Made by a program: the position numbers and the translations under genes
The notes under the pieces: generated by a model
Told to the model about the DNA's origin: nothing
The model's input: the letters and a program-made list of their open reading frames with translations, nothing else
Database searches by the model: none
Part shown: one piece after another, positions 7,873 through 17,884 of the stretch
Position numbering within the stretch: the first letter of the stretch is position 1
Layout of the letters: each line of letters starts with the position of its first letter
Assembly (NCBI GenBank): GCA_017617435.1
Contig: JAFZWF010000021.1
Coordinates: 1 to 52,509, forward strand
Reading direction: 5' to 3'
DNA from: Bacilli bacterium
Lineage (GTDB): Bacteria > Bacillota_I > Bacilli_A > RF39 > UBA660
DNA length: 52,509 bases

Positions 7873-8694
7873 CTATTTTTTTGTGCGTCCTCTACCATTA
7901 GAATTTTCTATAGCTATATTATATAATTTTTTATATTCTTTGTACCAACCTGTGTCAAATGATTCAAGATTATCAAGAAAAGTAACATAACTCATACTTG
8001 GACTAAAAAGTATTTTCCCACAATAAGTAACGATTGCACTATCATATTGTTTTCGTCCATAATCATTATCACAATCTTCCCATACTTCTTTAGTATCAAA
8101 AGTAATATTATTTGCATGATTTAAATTACTTTTTGAAACATAAATAAATCTTGCCTTAAGAAGACCCATTTTTTTATAAAAAAAGTTATCAGGATCATTT
8201 TGATATTCCTTTTTTAAATTATAAACAAATTCCTTATCTTCAACTCGTTCATACCATGCTATTAATCTTTTACAATTTCTTTCTCGTTCATCAGCATATT
8301 TTTTAACTTTAAAATATTCCTGTACAATAAGATCTATTCCTTTAATTAATTCATCATAATAATAATTATTAAAAACAAAAGTATTATCTTTTCTTTCAAA
8401 CAAATCTACTCTGTCATAAACATAATCACTACCACATGCATGGCTTATAAGAGTACATATTTCATAAGTCATTTTTTTATCTTTATTTTTATTGTAATAA
8501 AATTGAAAATCATTTTTCAATTTATATGTACCATATATACTAGATTTATACTTATTAGCAAGATAATTAACACAAATATCAATATTTTCTAATATTTTAC
8601 ATAAATATTCATAATGCTCTTTATATAATTTTTCCTCTTTTTTTCTTTCTTCTTCTAGTTCTTTATTAAGTCTTCTGTTTTCAAAAAAACCCAT
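7873..8694 (-). CDS. Hypothetical protein with charged N-terminal coiled coil
   Basis: I do not recognise this 273-residue protein. It starts MGFFENRRLNKELEEE and has a charged, helix-prone first 30 residues likely to form a coiled coil, then a mixed domain rich in Tyr, Asp and Asn. A conserved-looking HACGSDYVYDR lies about one third in. No membrane segment or signal peptide is seen, and the C-terminus is basic. The ATG at 8694 is chosen because AAAGGTGGGA sits 5 nt before it; an in-frame ATG seven codons upstream lacks such a site. It stands alone between terminators, next to the polA and polC units. Confidence 0.7.
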   Translation of the reverse strand: MGFFENRRLNKELEEERKKEEKLYKEHYEYLCKILENIDICVNYLANKYKSSIYGTYKLKNDFQFYYNKNKDKKMTYEICTLISHACGSDYVYDRVDLFERKDNTFVFNNYYYDELIKGIDLIVQEYFKVKKYADERERNCKRLIAWYERVEDKEFVYNLKKEYQNDPDNFFYKKMGLLKARFIYVSKSNLNHANNITFDTKEVWEDCDNDYGRKQYDSAIVTYCGKILFSPSMSYVTFLDNLESFDTGWYKEYKKLYNIAIENSNGRGRTKK

Positions 8695-8797
8695 AACAAT
8701 CCCACCTTTACACATAATATAATATCATCATATATTTCATATTATATATACCATTTTTTTATACCTTATATAAAATATAATCATATGTAAATAATTA

Positions 8798-8826
8798 AAA
8801 AAATAAGATTATTCATCTTATTTTTT
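8798..8826 (-). terminator. Intrinsic terminator of polC
   Basis: A 12-bp stem with a 5-nt loop overlaps the polC stop; the minus-strand arm ends in a T-run. Confidence 0.85.
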
Positions 8827-11800
8827 AAAATAAACTAAGTTGTGAAGATTCAGGCATGTCTTTAAATATACCCATTCCTGTCATTTTATCAATTAATGTT
8901 TGAGAAACTTTGCATCTAGTTTGAAAATCTTCAATTGATATAAACGGAGCTTTAGCTGCTTCTTTTTCTATATTCATTGCAACAGTTTCTCCTAGTCCAT
9001 CAATTGTAACAAATGCAGGTATTAAAGTTTTTTCATCTTCAACACCAAATGTTAAACCTTTAGATTTATATAAATCAAATGGAGCAACTTTTATACCTCT
9101 TGCAGCCATTTCTAAGGCAACATTAAGTGATTCTGATGCGCCAACTTCTTTATTAGTTGCGTCATAACCCTTATTTTTAATCTCAGTTAATTTGTTTTTA
9201 ATTGCATCATATCCACCAATCATAGCATCAATTTCAAAAGCAGTTGCTTTTGTTGAGAACCATGATGCATAAAAATATGCAGGCATATGAACTTTATACC
9301 AAGCTATTCTAAATGCACTCATAACATAAGCCGCAGCATGAGCTTTTGGGAACATGTACTTAATCTTTTCACATGAATTAATAAACCAATCAGGTATATT
9401 AGCATCAAGCATAGTTTGTTTATGTTCTGCCCAAGTTGCAGGGTCTTTACTTGCTTTTCCTTTACGAACAAATTCCATAATTTTAAATGCTTTTATTGGA
9501 ACAACACCATGATAAATTAAATAAACCATGATATCATCACGACATCCTATAACTTCACTAAATGGAACAACATTATTTTTAATTAATTCTTGAGCATTTC
9601 CAAGCCATACATCTGTACCATGTGATAAACCTGCAATTTTAACAAGTTCAGCAAAATGAGTTGGTTTAATTTCATCAACCATTCCAATTGTAAATGACGT
9701 ACCAAACTCAGGTATACCAAGTGTTCCAGTTGGACACATGATTTCTTCATTAGTTACACCTAAAGCATCAGTTGATGAGAAAATGCTCATTGTTTCCTTA
9801 TCATCAAATGGAACCAAACTTACATCTGTTTTAGATAAATCTTGAATTAATTTAAGCTGTGTTGGATCTGAGTGACCTAAAATATCTAGTTTAAGTAAGT
9901 CTTCTTCAATTGAGTGATAATCAAAGTGTGTTGTCCTCCAAGCTGATGTTGGATCATCAGCTGGAAACTGATAAGGAGTAAAATCATATACTTCTTTATA
10001 GTCAGGTACAACAACTATTCCACCTGGGTGTTGACCTGTAGTTCTTTTTACACCTGTACAACCAAGTGCAAGTCTTTCAACTTCAATATTTCTTGTAGAT
10101 AAAATCCCTTTATCTTCATAGTAACCTTTAACAAAACCAAATGCCGTTTTATCAGCAACAGTACCAATAGTACCGGCCCTATAAACATTATCAACACCAA
10201 ATAAAACTTTTGTATATTCATGAGCTGATGCTTGATTTAAATCTGAGAAGTTAAGGTCAATATCTGGAACTTTATCAGCATTAAATCCAAGGAAAGTTGC
10301 AAATGGCATATCTTGACCATCTTTTTTAAGAACTTCACCACATTTAGGACATACTCTATCCGGTAAATCGTATCCTGAAGGATAATTTTTACCAAAAGGA
10401 GTTCCATCATCATCATTAAAAATACTATGTTGACATTTTGTACATCTATAATGTGCAGGAAGTGGATTAACTTCAGTTATTCCCATGAGTGTTGCAACAA
10501 ATGATGAACCAACAGAACCACGGGAACCTACAATATATCCATCATCATTTGAATGCTTAACAAGTCTTTGAGCAATTAAGTAAATTGGATCGAATCCTCC
10601 ACCGATAATTCCACCTAAACTCTTTTTTATTTTCTTTTCTACAGCTTCGTGTGTTTGCTCACCGTCTTCAGTAATCCAGTGATTAATAACAAACTCTTCA
10701 ACTAATTTATGTACTTCATCAAAACCAGATATAATAGTATTATGAACATTTTCAAAAGTAAGAGCTTCAAGTTCTTCATTTGATTTATCAGGATTCATTT
10801 TATCTAGTTTTTCATGCCAGCAATTATATACAACATCACCATAAAGTTCTTTTGCAATTCTTTCCTCAATATTATATGGAAGAGGATCACCATACATTGA
10901 CTTAGCTTTTTCAAAAACTAAATCAGTAACAACTCTTTTACAATCAAGATAACTTTCTCCATCATCACTTCTAACTCTTGGTGAAAAAGGTACACCATGA
11001 GTTTCAATAATAACTTCTATTTCTTGAACCATATCTAAAATCTTATTAGGATTATCAATAACAATTTCATTAATTAAGGCATCATTATTTAAGAAAGCAA
11101 AATCTTCAAGCATTTCTTCTGTAGTTCTAAAATGTTGAGATGGAATTGATGTAATTTCCTTTTTAGCAAGTGGGTGTCTTCCACCACCTGGAACTTTTTG
11201 ATTAACAATAATTTCACGATAAATCTTATCTTCACGATCAAAATGATGCACATCACCAGTTGCGACAATTAATTTACCATTTTTCTTTGTTTCATCAATA
11301 ATTTTTCTTATATGATTTTGAAGTTCATAAACATCTTTAAAATCACCCGTTTGAAGCAAATGAGAATAAACTTCAGGTGGTTGGACTTCTACATAATCAT
11401 AAAATTTAATTATATTTGCAAGGTCTGATGAATCTTTACTTCTAGCTTCAATAAACACTTCAGATTCATAACAACCAGAACCAATAATTAAACCATCCCT
11501 AAGTTCATTTAATACACTTCTTGGAATTCTTGGAGATCTATAAAAATATTTCGTATTAGCAAGAGATATAATTTTAAATAAATTCTTAAGGCCAGTTCTA
11601 TTAAGTGCGATGGCATTAAAATGAAGTGTTCTACCAAATTTATGTATTTCTTCTTTAGGAACTAGTTTAGTATCAATTTCACTTATAGTTTCAATATTTT
11701 GCTGAATTAATTTTTTTAACATTTTATCAAAAACTAAAGCTGTTCCTTCAGCATCATAATCAGCTCTATGGTGAGACTCTTCATCAAAAGGAACATTATA

Positions 11801-13441
11801 TCTTTTAACTAAAGCAGATAAACTATGTCTTGCAAATCCTTGATCAAGTTGTCTTGATAACTCTAAGGTATCAATAACAGTATTAGTAAATGGACCCATA
11901 TCATATTTATTCATAGCCATTTGAACAAATGATATATCAAATTTCGCATTGTGAGCAACCATAGGACAGTTTTCTGACCAATCTAAGAATTCTTGTGTAA
12001 CAGTTTTTTCATCATCTGCATCTTTAACCATATCATCTGTAATCTCAGTTAACTGAGTTATATTATCAGGAATATGACAACCAGGATTAATAAATTTATC
12101 AAATCTATCTATGATAGCTCCATCTTTGATTTTAACAGCACCAATTTCAATCATTTGATCTCCACCAGCAGCATTAAAACCTGTTGTTTCAGTATCGAAT
12201 ACAACAAATGTATTACCTTCTAATTTTTCATCAGTTGCATCCTTAACAATTGATGTTGTATCATCAACTAAAGTAAGTTCTGTACCATACAAACCTTTAA
12301 ATTTTTTAGATGGATCTTCTTGCTTTTTATTATAACCACTAATTATTTGGTAAGCTATAGGAAATGCCTGACAACCATTATGATCAGTTATAGCAACGCC
12401 TTTATAACCCATATCAATACATCTAGATACAAGTTCACAAGTATGCTTTCCTAAATCTATTTTAGTTAAACCATCCATTTGACTCATCATTGTATGAGCA
12501 TGAAGTTCTACTCTTTTTATAGGTGCATTATCAACTCTAGATTCATCTTTACTTTTAATTTTTTCTATACCTTTAATATTAAAAACTAAATCTTTTAAAT
12601 ATAAATCATCTTCTATATCACCATAAAATCTATACCATGAACCTTCTTTAATATTTTTTGATATATACTTAAACTCTTCTTCATCAAATCTTAAAAGTTT
12701 AGCCATAATACTATTAGTTTTGTCACTAATTTTTATATTTATTATATAAATAGGTCCTTTTTTACCTTGTCTTTCAACAAAATCAGTTCCAAAAACATAA
12801 GCTTCAAGTATTATATTTTTTCCCTCAGTTACAAGTGAACCAAGTTCACTTACATCACCATCCATATGTTTACCATAAATAACATCAGACTCAGGTTCAT
12901 GTACTTCTTTAATTTTTACTTCTTCTTTACTTTTATTAATTTCACCTATTATTTCTTCTCTTTTAGTTTCATTAAGTCTTGTTGTTATTATAAGTTCTGG
13001 GAACCCAAAACTAAGAAGTTCACTTGTTATTTTTTTTGTTTCTTTGTTTATTTCATTTTCCTCAATTTTACTTGAAACCTCGACAATAATAATTTCTCCA
13101 TCTTTTTCAATTAAAGTATTACTTAAACTAATTAAAGAAGGTCTTTTTTTAGCAAGTTCATTAATTATATCATTAACATACGAATTAATCTGTTCATCAG
13201 TTAAATTCTCATAATCAAAGTGAAGAACACACTTTTTTTCTCCATTAATACCTTTATTTGCACATGTCAAAAGTTTTCTTATATCTTTCAAATTTATAAG
13301 CTTTTTAAGTTTTAAATACACGTTAAAACATTCATCTTTTCGATTAAGAACAACTTTATCTATTTCTAAATCATTAAAGTCATCTAAAACTGTAGGAGTA
13401 AAATTAATGCTGTTAAAAAAACGTGATACTGCTTCATTCAT
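8825..13441 (-). CDS. polC: DNA polymerase III alpha subunit, Gram-positive PolC type
   Basis: PolC is the main replicative polymerase of low-GC Gram-positives. This copy is 1538 residues, about 100 longer than Bacillus PolC. In order: N-terminal domain, OB domain, PHP domain (HAHT near residue 316), the inserted proofreading exonuclease (FDTETTGF near 415), the catalytic core (GSRGSVGSS near 975 and PDIDLNFS near 1060) with a four-Cys zinc site (CTKC...CPKC) just before it. The protein ends QLSLF, a typical beta-clamp binding peptide. An AGGAGGG site precedes the ATG. It is monocistronic: own promoter upstream, terminator downstream. Confidence 0.97.
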   Translation of the reverse strand: MNEAVSRFFNSINFTPTVLDDFNDLEIDKVVLNRKDECFNVYLKLKKLINLKDIRKLLTCANKGINGEKKCVLHFDYENLTDEQINSYVNDIINELAKKRPSLISLSNTLIEKDGEIIIVEVSSKIEENEINKETKKITSELLSFGFPELIITTRLNETKREEIIGEINKSKEEVKIKEVHEPESDVIYGKHMDGDVSELGSLVTEGKNIILEAYVFGTDFVERQGKKGPIYIINIKISDKTNSIMAKLLRFDEEEFKYISKNIKEGSWYRFYGDIEDDLYLKDLVFNIKGIEKIKSKDESRVDNAPIKRVELHAHTMMSQMDGLTKIDLGKHTCELVSRCIDMGYKGVAITDHNGCQAFPIAYQIISGYNKKQEDPSKKFKGLYGTELTLVDDTTSIVKDATDEKLEGNTFVVFDTETTGFNAAGGDQMIEIGAVKIKDGAIIDRFDKFINPGCHIPDNITQLTEITDDMVKDADDEKTVTQEFLDWSENCPMVAHNAKFDISFVQMAMNKYDMGPFTNTVIDTLELSRQLDQGFARHSLSALVKRYNVPFDEESHHRADYDAEGTALVFDKMLKKLIQQNIETISEIDTKLVPKEEIHKFGRTLHFNAIALNRTGLKNLFKIISLANTKYFYRSPRIPRSVLNELRDGLIIGSGCYESEVFIEARSKDSSDLANIIKFYDYVEVQPPEVYSHLLQTGDFKDVYELQNHIRKIIDETKKNGKLIVATGDVHHFDREDKIYREIIVNQKVPGGGRHPLAKKEITSIPSQHFRTTEEMLEDFAFLNNDALINEIVIDNPNKILDMVQEIEVIIETHGVPFSPRVRSDDGESYLDCKRVVTDLVFEKAKSMYGDPLPYNIEERIAKELYGDVVYNCWHEKLDKMNPDKSNEELEALTFENVHNTIISGFDEVHKLVEEFVINHWITEDGEQTHEAVEKKIKKSLGGIIGGGFDPIYLIAQRLVKHSNDDGYIVGSRGSVGSSFVATLMGITEVNPLPAHYRCTKCQHSIFNDDDGTPFGKNYPSGYDLPDRVCPKCGEVLKKDGQDMPFATFLGFNADKVPDIDLNFSDLNQASAHEYTKVLFGVDNVYRAGTIGTVADKTAFGFVKGYYEDKGILSTRNIEVERLALGCTGVKRTTGQHPGGIVVVPDYKEVYDFTPYQFPADDPTSAWRTTHFDYHSIEEDLLKLDILGHSDPTQLKLIQDLSKTDVSLVPFDDKETMSIFSSTDALGVTNEEIMCPTGTLGIPEFGTSFTIGMVDEIKPTHFAELVKIAGLSHGTDVWLGNAQELIKNNVVPFSEVIGCRDDIMVYLIYHGVVPIKAFKIMEFVRKGKASKDPATWAEHKQTMLDANIPDWFINSCEKIKYMFPKAHAAAYVMSAFRIAWYKVHMPAYFYASWFSTKATAFEIDAMIGGYDAIKNKLTEIKNKGYDATNKEVGASESLNVALEMAARGIKVAPFDLYKSKGLTFGVEDEKTLIPAFVTIDGLGETVAMNIEKEAAKAPFISIEDFQTRCKVSQTLIDKMTGMGIFKDMPESSQLSLF

Positions 13442-13475
13442 TTGAAAAACCCTCCTACATTTTAAAACTATAGTT

Positions 13476-13484
13476 ATTATAACA
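13476..13484 (-). promoter_or_regulatory. Extended -10 promoter of polC
   Basis: On the minus strand TGTTATAAT, a full extended -10, lies about 35 nt before the polC start codon. No clear -35. Confidence 0.6.
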
Positions 13485-13535
13485 TATCTAAACTTAAAAT
13501 TGATATTAAAAGTATCATAGTTTTCATAAAAAAAA

Positions 13536-13557
13536 TCTCTACTTTTTTAAGTAGAGA
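13536..13557 (-). terminator. Intrinsic terminator of the Ltp-repeat gene
   Basis: A 9-bp stem (TCTCTACTT and complement) with a TTTT loop, followed on the minus strand by eight T. Confidence 0.88.
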
Positions 13558-13571
13558 GTTTATTTTATAGA

Positions 13572-14249
13572 TTATAAGCCAGCTTGATTAATACCATACT
13601 CTGCTTGCTCTTGTGTAAACCCATCAAATAACAATTGATTTAATAATTCTTCTCTTGATAATTTAGATGATTCCAGATAAATTTTGGCTTTTTTAGAAGC
13701 TTGTTCACTCCAATTTGCACCTGAATTTTCAACACCATATTTAGCTTGTTCTATAGTAAATTTATCGAATTTTAATTGTTCAACTAATGAGTTATAAGAA
13801 AAAGGTAAAACTTGTAAATAAGATTGTGCTTTTTTAACAGCATTTAGATTCCAATCTATAGTTAAAGTATTTATTCCCTTTACAGATTCATCATTTGTAT
13901 ATCCTTCAATCATAAGAAGTTCAACTATTCCATCATATGAAAGTGGATATAAATCTAAGTATTGTTTTGCTCTTTGTGCTGCTGTAAGTTTTTCACCATT
14001 AGTTGGAACATTGTAAACAGCTGTTGGATCATTTTCTACACTTTTATTATTATTTGGAGCAACATTCTTTTTATTATCTTCTTTACTTTTTTTATTTCCA
14101 TCTTTGTGGAAAATAACAATAATTCCAATAATTAAGCAAATAAGAACTAATGCAGAAATTACATAAATAATAATGGTTCTTTTATTACTAACTTTATTAT
14201 CACCGCTATTTTGAGCAGGTATATTATTAAAACTAATATCTTGATTCAT
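13572..14249 (-). CDS. Ltp family membrane-anchored protein with three C-terminal repeats
   Basis: This 225-residue protein has a short cytoplasmic start, one membrane helix (about residues 24-46), an Asn/Lys-rich linker, and three repeats of about 47 residues (from about residue 89). Each repeat ends in a phrase like GFTQEQAEYGINQAG or TIEQAKYGVENSGA. This is the Ltp (host cell surface-exposed lipoprotein) repeat. Phage TP-J34 Ltp blocks DNA injection by competing phages; chromosomal members are mostly of unknown role. This copy has a membrane helix instead of a lipobox. It has its own promoter and terminator between polC and dnaE. A defence role is only a possibility. Confidence 0.8.
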   Translation of the reverse strand: MNQDISFNNIPAQNSGDNKVSNKRTIIIYVISALVLICLIIGIIVIFHKDGNKKSKEDNKKNVAPNNNKSVENDPTAVYNVPTNGEKLTAAQRAKQYLDLYPLSYDGIVELLMIEGYTNDESVKGINTLTIDWNLNAVKKAQSYLQVLPFSYNSLVEQLKFDKFTIEQAKYGVENSGANWSEQASKKAKIYLESSKLSREELLNQLLFDGFTQEQAEYGINQAGL

Positions 14250-14269
14250 TTATATCATCCCTTTTAATA

Positions 14270-14298
14270 ATTATAATATTTAAAATAACAATCATCAA
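14270..14298 (-). promoter_or_regulatory. SigA-type promoter of the Ltp-repeat gene
   Basis: Minus strand -35 TTGATG (14293-14298) and -10 TATAAT (14270-14275) with a 17-bp spacer, about 20 nt before the start. Confidence 0.75.
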
Positions 14299-14343
14299 TA
14301 AAGTAAATATTAAAAAGATGTAAAGCGTTGTGAATAAATATCA

Positions 14344-17235
14344 TTATTTATTTTTTTTCTTTATGTTATTAACTAATATTTGATAATCATTATATCTTTT
14401 ACCGACATTTCCATTAACTAGGATAATATCTCCTTCAATTAAATTATTTATTAAACTAATATTTCTTGGAAATATAACTAACTCTATTTCTCCTGTTTCA
14501 TCAGAAGCAATAATTGAAGCCATGTTTTCATTTTTCTTAGTTTTAAAAGTTCTTATTAGTTCAATACATAGAACCATATTAACAGCCTTATCAAAATGTT
14601 TAGATATATTTTCGATTTTTACTACATTTTGATGATATGAAGACGAAGGATGATTACTTACATAAAAACCATATGAGCTTTTTTCATTTAATCTTAATTC
14701 ATTTTCTGTATAATCATTTTCAATAATTAAGTATGGTACTTCAACTTCATTTTCATTCATACCTTCAGCAATCTCAGCAAAATTTATAATACTATCTATA
14801 TTTACTATATAAGTTTTTTGATTATATGAAAAATCTCTAAACACATCTGCCTTTATTAATTTTTCTATATTTTGTTTATTAATATATTTATTAGGTATTC
14901 TTCTAACAAAATCAAAAATACTTTTATAGTCGGCATTTTTTCTCTCTTCAACTATAACCTTACTAAATTCCTCAGATATTCCAATAATTTGATTAAATGG
15001 AAGTAGAATGTTTATTCCTTTAATAATAAATTCGTTAGTACTTTTATTTATTAATGGCTTAAATATTTTTAAATGAAATTTTTGTGCTTCATTTAAATAT
15101 TCCTTACATTTAACTTGTGCTTTACCAAATATATTTAAACTAGTTGTTATAAATATATCCGGATAATTAGCTTTCAAATAAGCCATTTTGTAACCTATTA
15201 AAGCATATGAAACACTATGTGCTTTATTAAATCCATAGTTAGCAAATTTTAAAATTAAATTATATACATCTTCTGCAATCTTTCTTGTATATCCTTTATT
15301 TATAGATCTATTTATAAAAATATCTTTTTCTTTTAGTAATATTTCTTCTTTCTTTTTACTCATCGCTCGTCTTATATTATCCGCCTCAGCATAATCATAA
15401 TCAGCCATAATACTTAAAATTTGCATTATTTGTTCTTGATAAACTATTATTCCATAAGTTTCCTTTAAAACACTCTTTAAACTCTCATGAGGATATTTAA
15501 TTCTATCAGGATTTTGTTTATTTTTAATATATAAATCAATATTATCTATAGGTCCAGGTCTAAAAAGAGCAACAGCAGCAATTAAGTCTTCAAAACATGA
15601 TGGCTTTAATTTAGGAAGTAAGTTTTGCATACCGCTTGTTTCAAATTGAAATATTCCGAGTGTATTTCCACTTTTTAAAAGTCTATATGTTTTTTCATCA
15701 TCAAGAGGAATATTATTAAAATCTATTTTTTCTTTTTTTGAAACGTTATTCACTATTTCTTTAATTGTTGATATATTTTTAAGACCTAAAAAATCCATTT
15801 TTAATAAACCATTTTCTTCAAGTTCATTCATAGTTAAACCAACAACTAATTCATTATCTGTTTTTAAAACAGGAACAATGTCTTTTAAATTTTCATTTGA
15901 TATAACAACACCAGCAGCATGAGTAGATGTGTGTCTTTTAAGTCCATATATTTTACTTGCTATTTTATAACAAAGTTTAAGTTCATTATCACCATTTAAA
16001 ATATTTTCAACATCTTTATTATAGTTATCTTTTAAACTTAAATCTGCAGAAATAAATTTCATAAGTTTAGAAATTCTCTCATCATCTATTTTCAAAACTC
16101 TAGCAACATCGCGAAGCGCTTGTTTTGACCCTAAAGTTCCATAAGTTATAATTAAACCTACTTTATCTTGTGTATATTTATCTTTAACATATTTTATAAC
16201 GTCATATCTTTTTTCATCTTCAAAATCAATGTCAATATCAGGCATTGTAACTCTTTTTGGATTTAAAAATCTTTCAAATAATAAATTATATTTAAGTGGA
16301 TCTATATCAGTTATTCCAAGACAATAGCTAACTAAAGAACCAGCTGCACTTCCTCTTCCAGGACCAACACCAATATTATTTTTTTTTGCATACAAAACAT
16401 AATCATATACAATTAAAAAATAATCCACAAATCCCATTTTATTAATGACATCAAGTTCATAATTTAATCTTTGCTTATACTCATTATCTACTTCACCATG
16501 AAACCTTTTTTCAAGACCTTTTATACATAAACTTATTAGTAGCTTATATTGATCTTTATCAGTTTGGTATTTAGGTAAATAATTAGGTTTTACAGGAAAC
16601 TCAATATTAATTAGATCTACAAAATACTTATTATTATCATCTATAATTTTGTTATTTAAAAAATCTTCCAAAGAATAATTTTCACAAATAACTTTATCAT
16701 CAACTGTTTCTCCATTTTTAATTAGTGATAAATAATTTAAATAATCATTATCACGACTTTCTATTAATTTAATATCTTGAATAAATAAAGATTTATAACT
16801 AGTTACATCAATATTTGCTTTTTCTTTTTCATTTTCATATGAAACAAACATTATATAATCTTTGAATTCTTTAGCTATAGTTCTTGATCTATATGGAATA
16901 ACAAAAATAATATTTGATGCATATAAATTCAAATCAAGAAGAGATACTTCTCTTTCTTGAGATATATAATTTATATTTAAAAGAGCTTTATAGCCATCAT
17001 AATTTTTAGCGTATAAATAAACAGAGTTATCTAATATTTTAATTTCTAAACCAATTATAGGTTTTATATTGTTTTCCCTACACTTTTTATAAAATAAATA
17101 TGAACCAAAAAGATTAGTATCACAAATACCACATGAAGATATATGTTTATCTTTAAGACAAGATATAAGTTTATCAAGTGTAATTAAACTTGATAGTAGT
17201 GTATAATCCGTTGTAATTTTAATAGGTATATTCAT
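14344..17235 (-). CDS. dnaE: DNA polymerase III alpha subunit, DnaE type
   Basis: This 963-residue C-family polymerase is the second alpha subunit of Firmicutes, which extends primers before handing over to PolC and acts in damage-induced synthesis. The core is intact: GPGRGSAAGS near residue 295 and PDIDIDFED near 333 supply the catalytic acids. Helix-hairpin-helix motifs and a C-terminal OB domain (ASDETGEIELVIFPRN) follow. The N-terminal PHP domain is eroded: the usual HLHxxxS start reads KITTDYTLLSS, so its metal site is lost. There is no exonuclease insert. A GGTGAT ribosome site lies before the ATG. No hairpin terminator is visible downstream. Confidence 0.95.
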   Translation of the reverse strand: MNIPIKITTDYTLLSSLITLDKLISCLKDKHISSCGICDTNLFGSYLFYKKCRENNIKPIIGLEIKILDNSVYLYAKNYDGYKALLNINYISQEREVSLLDLNLYASNIIFVIPYRSRTIAKEFKDYIMFVSYENEKEKANIDVTSYKSLFIQDIKLIESRDNDYLNYLSLIKNGETVDDKVICENYSLEDFLNNKIIDDNNKYFVDLINIEFPVKPNYLPKYQTDKDQYKLLISLCIKGLEKRFHGEVDNEYKQRLNYELDVINKMGFVDYFLIVYDYVLYAKKNNIGVGPGRGSAAGSLVSYCLGITDIDPLKYNLLFERFLNPKRVTMPDIDIDFEDEKRYDVIKYVKDKYTQDKVGLIITYGTLGSKQALRDVARVLKIDDERISKLMKFISADLSLKDNYNKDVENILNGDNELKLCYKIASKIYGLKRHTSTHAAGVVISNENLKDIVPVLKTDNELVVGLTMNELEENGLLKMDFLGLKNISTIKEIVNNVSKKEKIDFNNIPLDDEKTYRLLKSGNTLGIFQFETSGMQNLLPKLKPSCFEDLIAAVALFRPGPIDNIDLYIKNKQNPDRIKYPHESLKSVLKETYGIIVYQEQIMQILSIMADYDYAEADNIRRAMSKKKEEILLKEKDIFINRSINKGYTRKIAEDVYNLILKFANYGFNKAHSVSYALIGYKMAYLKANYPDIFITTSLNIFGKAQVKCKEYLNEAQKFHLKIFKPLINKSTNEFIIKGINILLPFNQIIGISEEFSKVIVEERKNADYKSIFDFVRRIPNKYINKQNIEKLIKADVFRDFSYNQKTYIVNIDSIINFAEIAEGMNENEVEVPYLIIENDYTENELRLNEKSSYGFYVSNHPSSSYHQNVVKIENISKHFDKAVNMVLCIELIRTFKTKKNENMASIIASDETGEIELVIFPRNISLINNLIEGDIILVNGNVGKRYNDYQILVNNIKKKNK

Positions 17236-17338
17236 AAATTATCACCACGCTATCTTTATATATAAAAAGTATATCACTTATTTACATTCTTTTTTATTAA
17301 ATATTATTCTAACAAATAGATATTGTTATATCAATTAA

Positions 17339-17360
17339 AAAAAGGCATCACTGCCTTTTA
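17339..17360 (-). terminator. Intrinsic terminator of the lipoprotein-like gene
   Basis: AAAAGGCA and its complement flank a TCAC loop; T-run on the minus strand. Lies just after the stop of the 17363-17821 gene. Confidence 0.8.
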
Positions 17361-17362
17361 AT

Positions 17363-17821
17363 TTAACAAGAAGTTTTTGAAAGATTACTCCCTTTTTCAA
17401 CATCGCTAGTGCTTATAGGTTTTGTTTTTCCATTAATAGTGTAAGTTCCATTTGTTAAATAAATCTTCCAATTTCCATCTTTTGTTTTTAAAATAATTCC
17501 ACTATAATCTAAAGCATATGATACATCTATATATTCACCAATAAGTTCATTTATATTAAAACAAAGTTCTTCTGATTCATCACCTAGTAATGCATTATCA
17601 ATAACTTCTTTTTCCTCAGCTGCTTTCATAAAGGCATATGCTTCATCAATAAAAGCATTTATTTTCCCTTTTTCAACCCTTTGATAAGAATCAATATCAT
17701 CATCCTTATTTTTTTTATCTTCACCTACTGAACAAGCGGCTGAAACATACATAAAAATTATTAGTAAGATACATAAAATAATTCTTGTTAATATATTATT
17801 ATTTTTCACACATAAACACAC
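17363..17821 (-). CDS. Small secreted or lipoprotein-like protein of unknown function
   Basis: This 152-residue protein has a hydrophobic segment (about residues 10-29) ending VSAAC, so Cys30 could be a lipidation site, although the lipobox is not canonical. The mature part has an acidic linker, a helical stretch (INAFIDEAYAFMKAAEE) and a C-terminal beta-rich region with a short Gly-Thr repeat, and ends in Cys. I cannot assign a family. An AAAAGG ribosome site precedes the ATG. An 11-bp inverted repeat overlaps the likely promoter region. It sits alone between dnaE and rpmB. Confidence 0.65.
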   Translation of the reverse strand: MCLCVKNNNILTRIILCILLIIFMYVSAACSVGEDKKNKDDDIDSYQRVEKGKINAFIDEAYAFMKAAEEKEVIDNALLGDESEELCFNINELIGEYIDVSYALDYSGIILKTKDGNWKIYLTNGTYTINGKTKPISTSDVEKGSNLSKTSC

Positions 17822-17852
17822 CTTTTCTAAAATTATAAAATAAACTAATAAT

Positions 17853-17884
17853 ATGTAAAATATTAATTTATTTATATTTTACAT
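17853..17884. repeat. 11-bp inverted repeat upstream of the lipoprotein-like gene
   Basis: ATGTAAAATAT (17853-17863) and its exact complement (17874-17884) with a 10-nt spacer, upstream of a minus-strand TATAAT at about 17833-17838. Could be an operator; its AT-rich nature lowers its weight. Confidence 0.35.

Noticed and set aside
12866-13075. Plus-strand open frame rich in Phe and Tyr inside polC
   Set aside because: Antisense shadow of the Lys/Glu-rich N-terminal region of PolC; no ribosome site.
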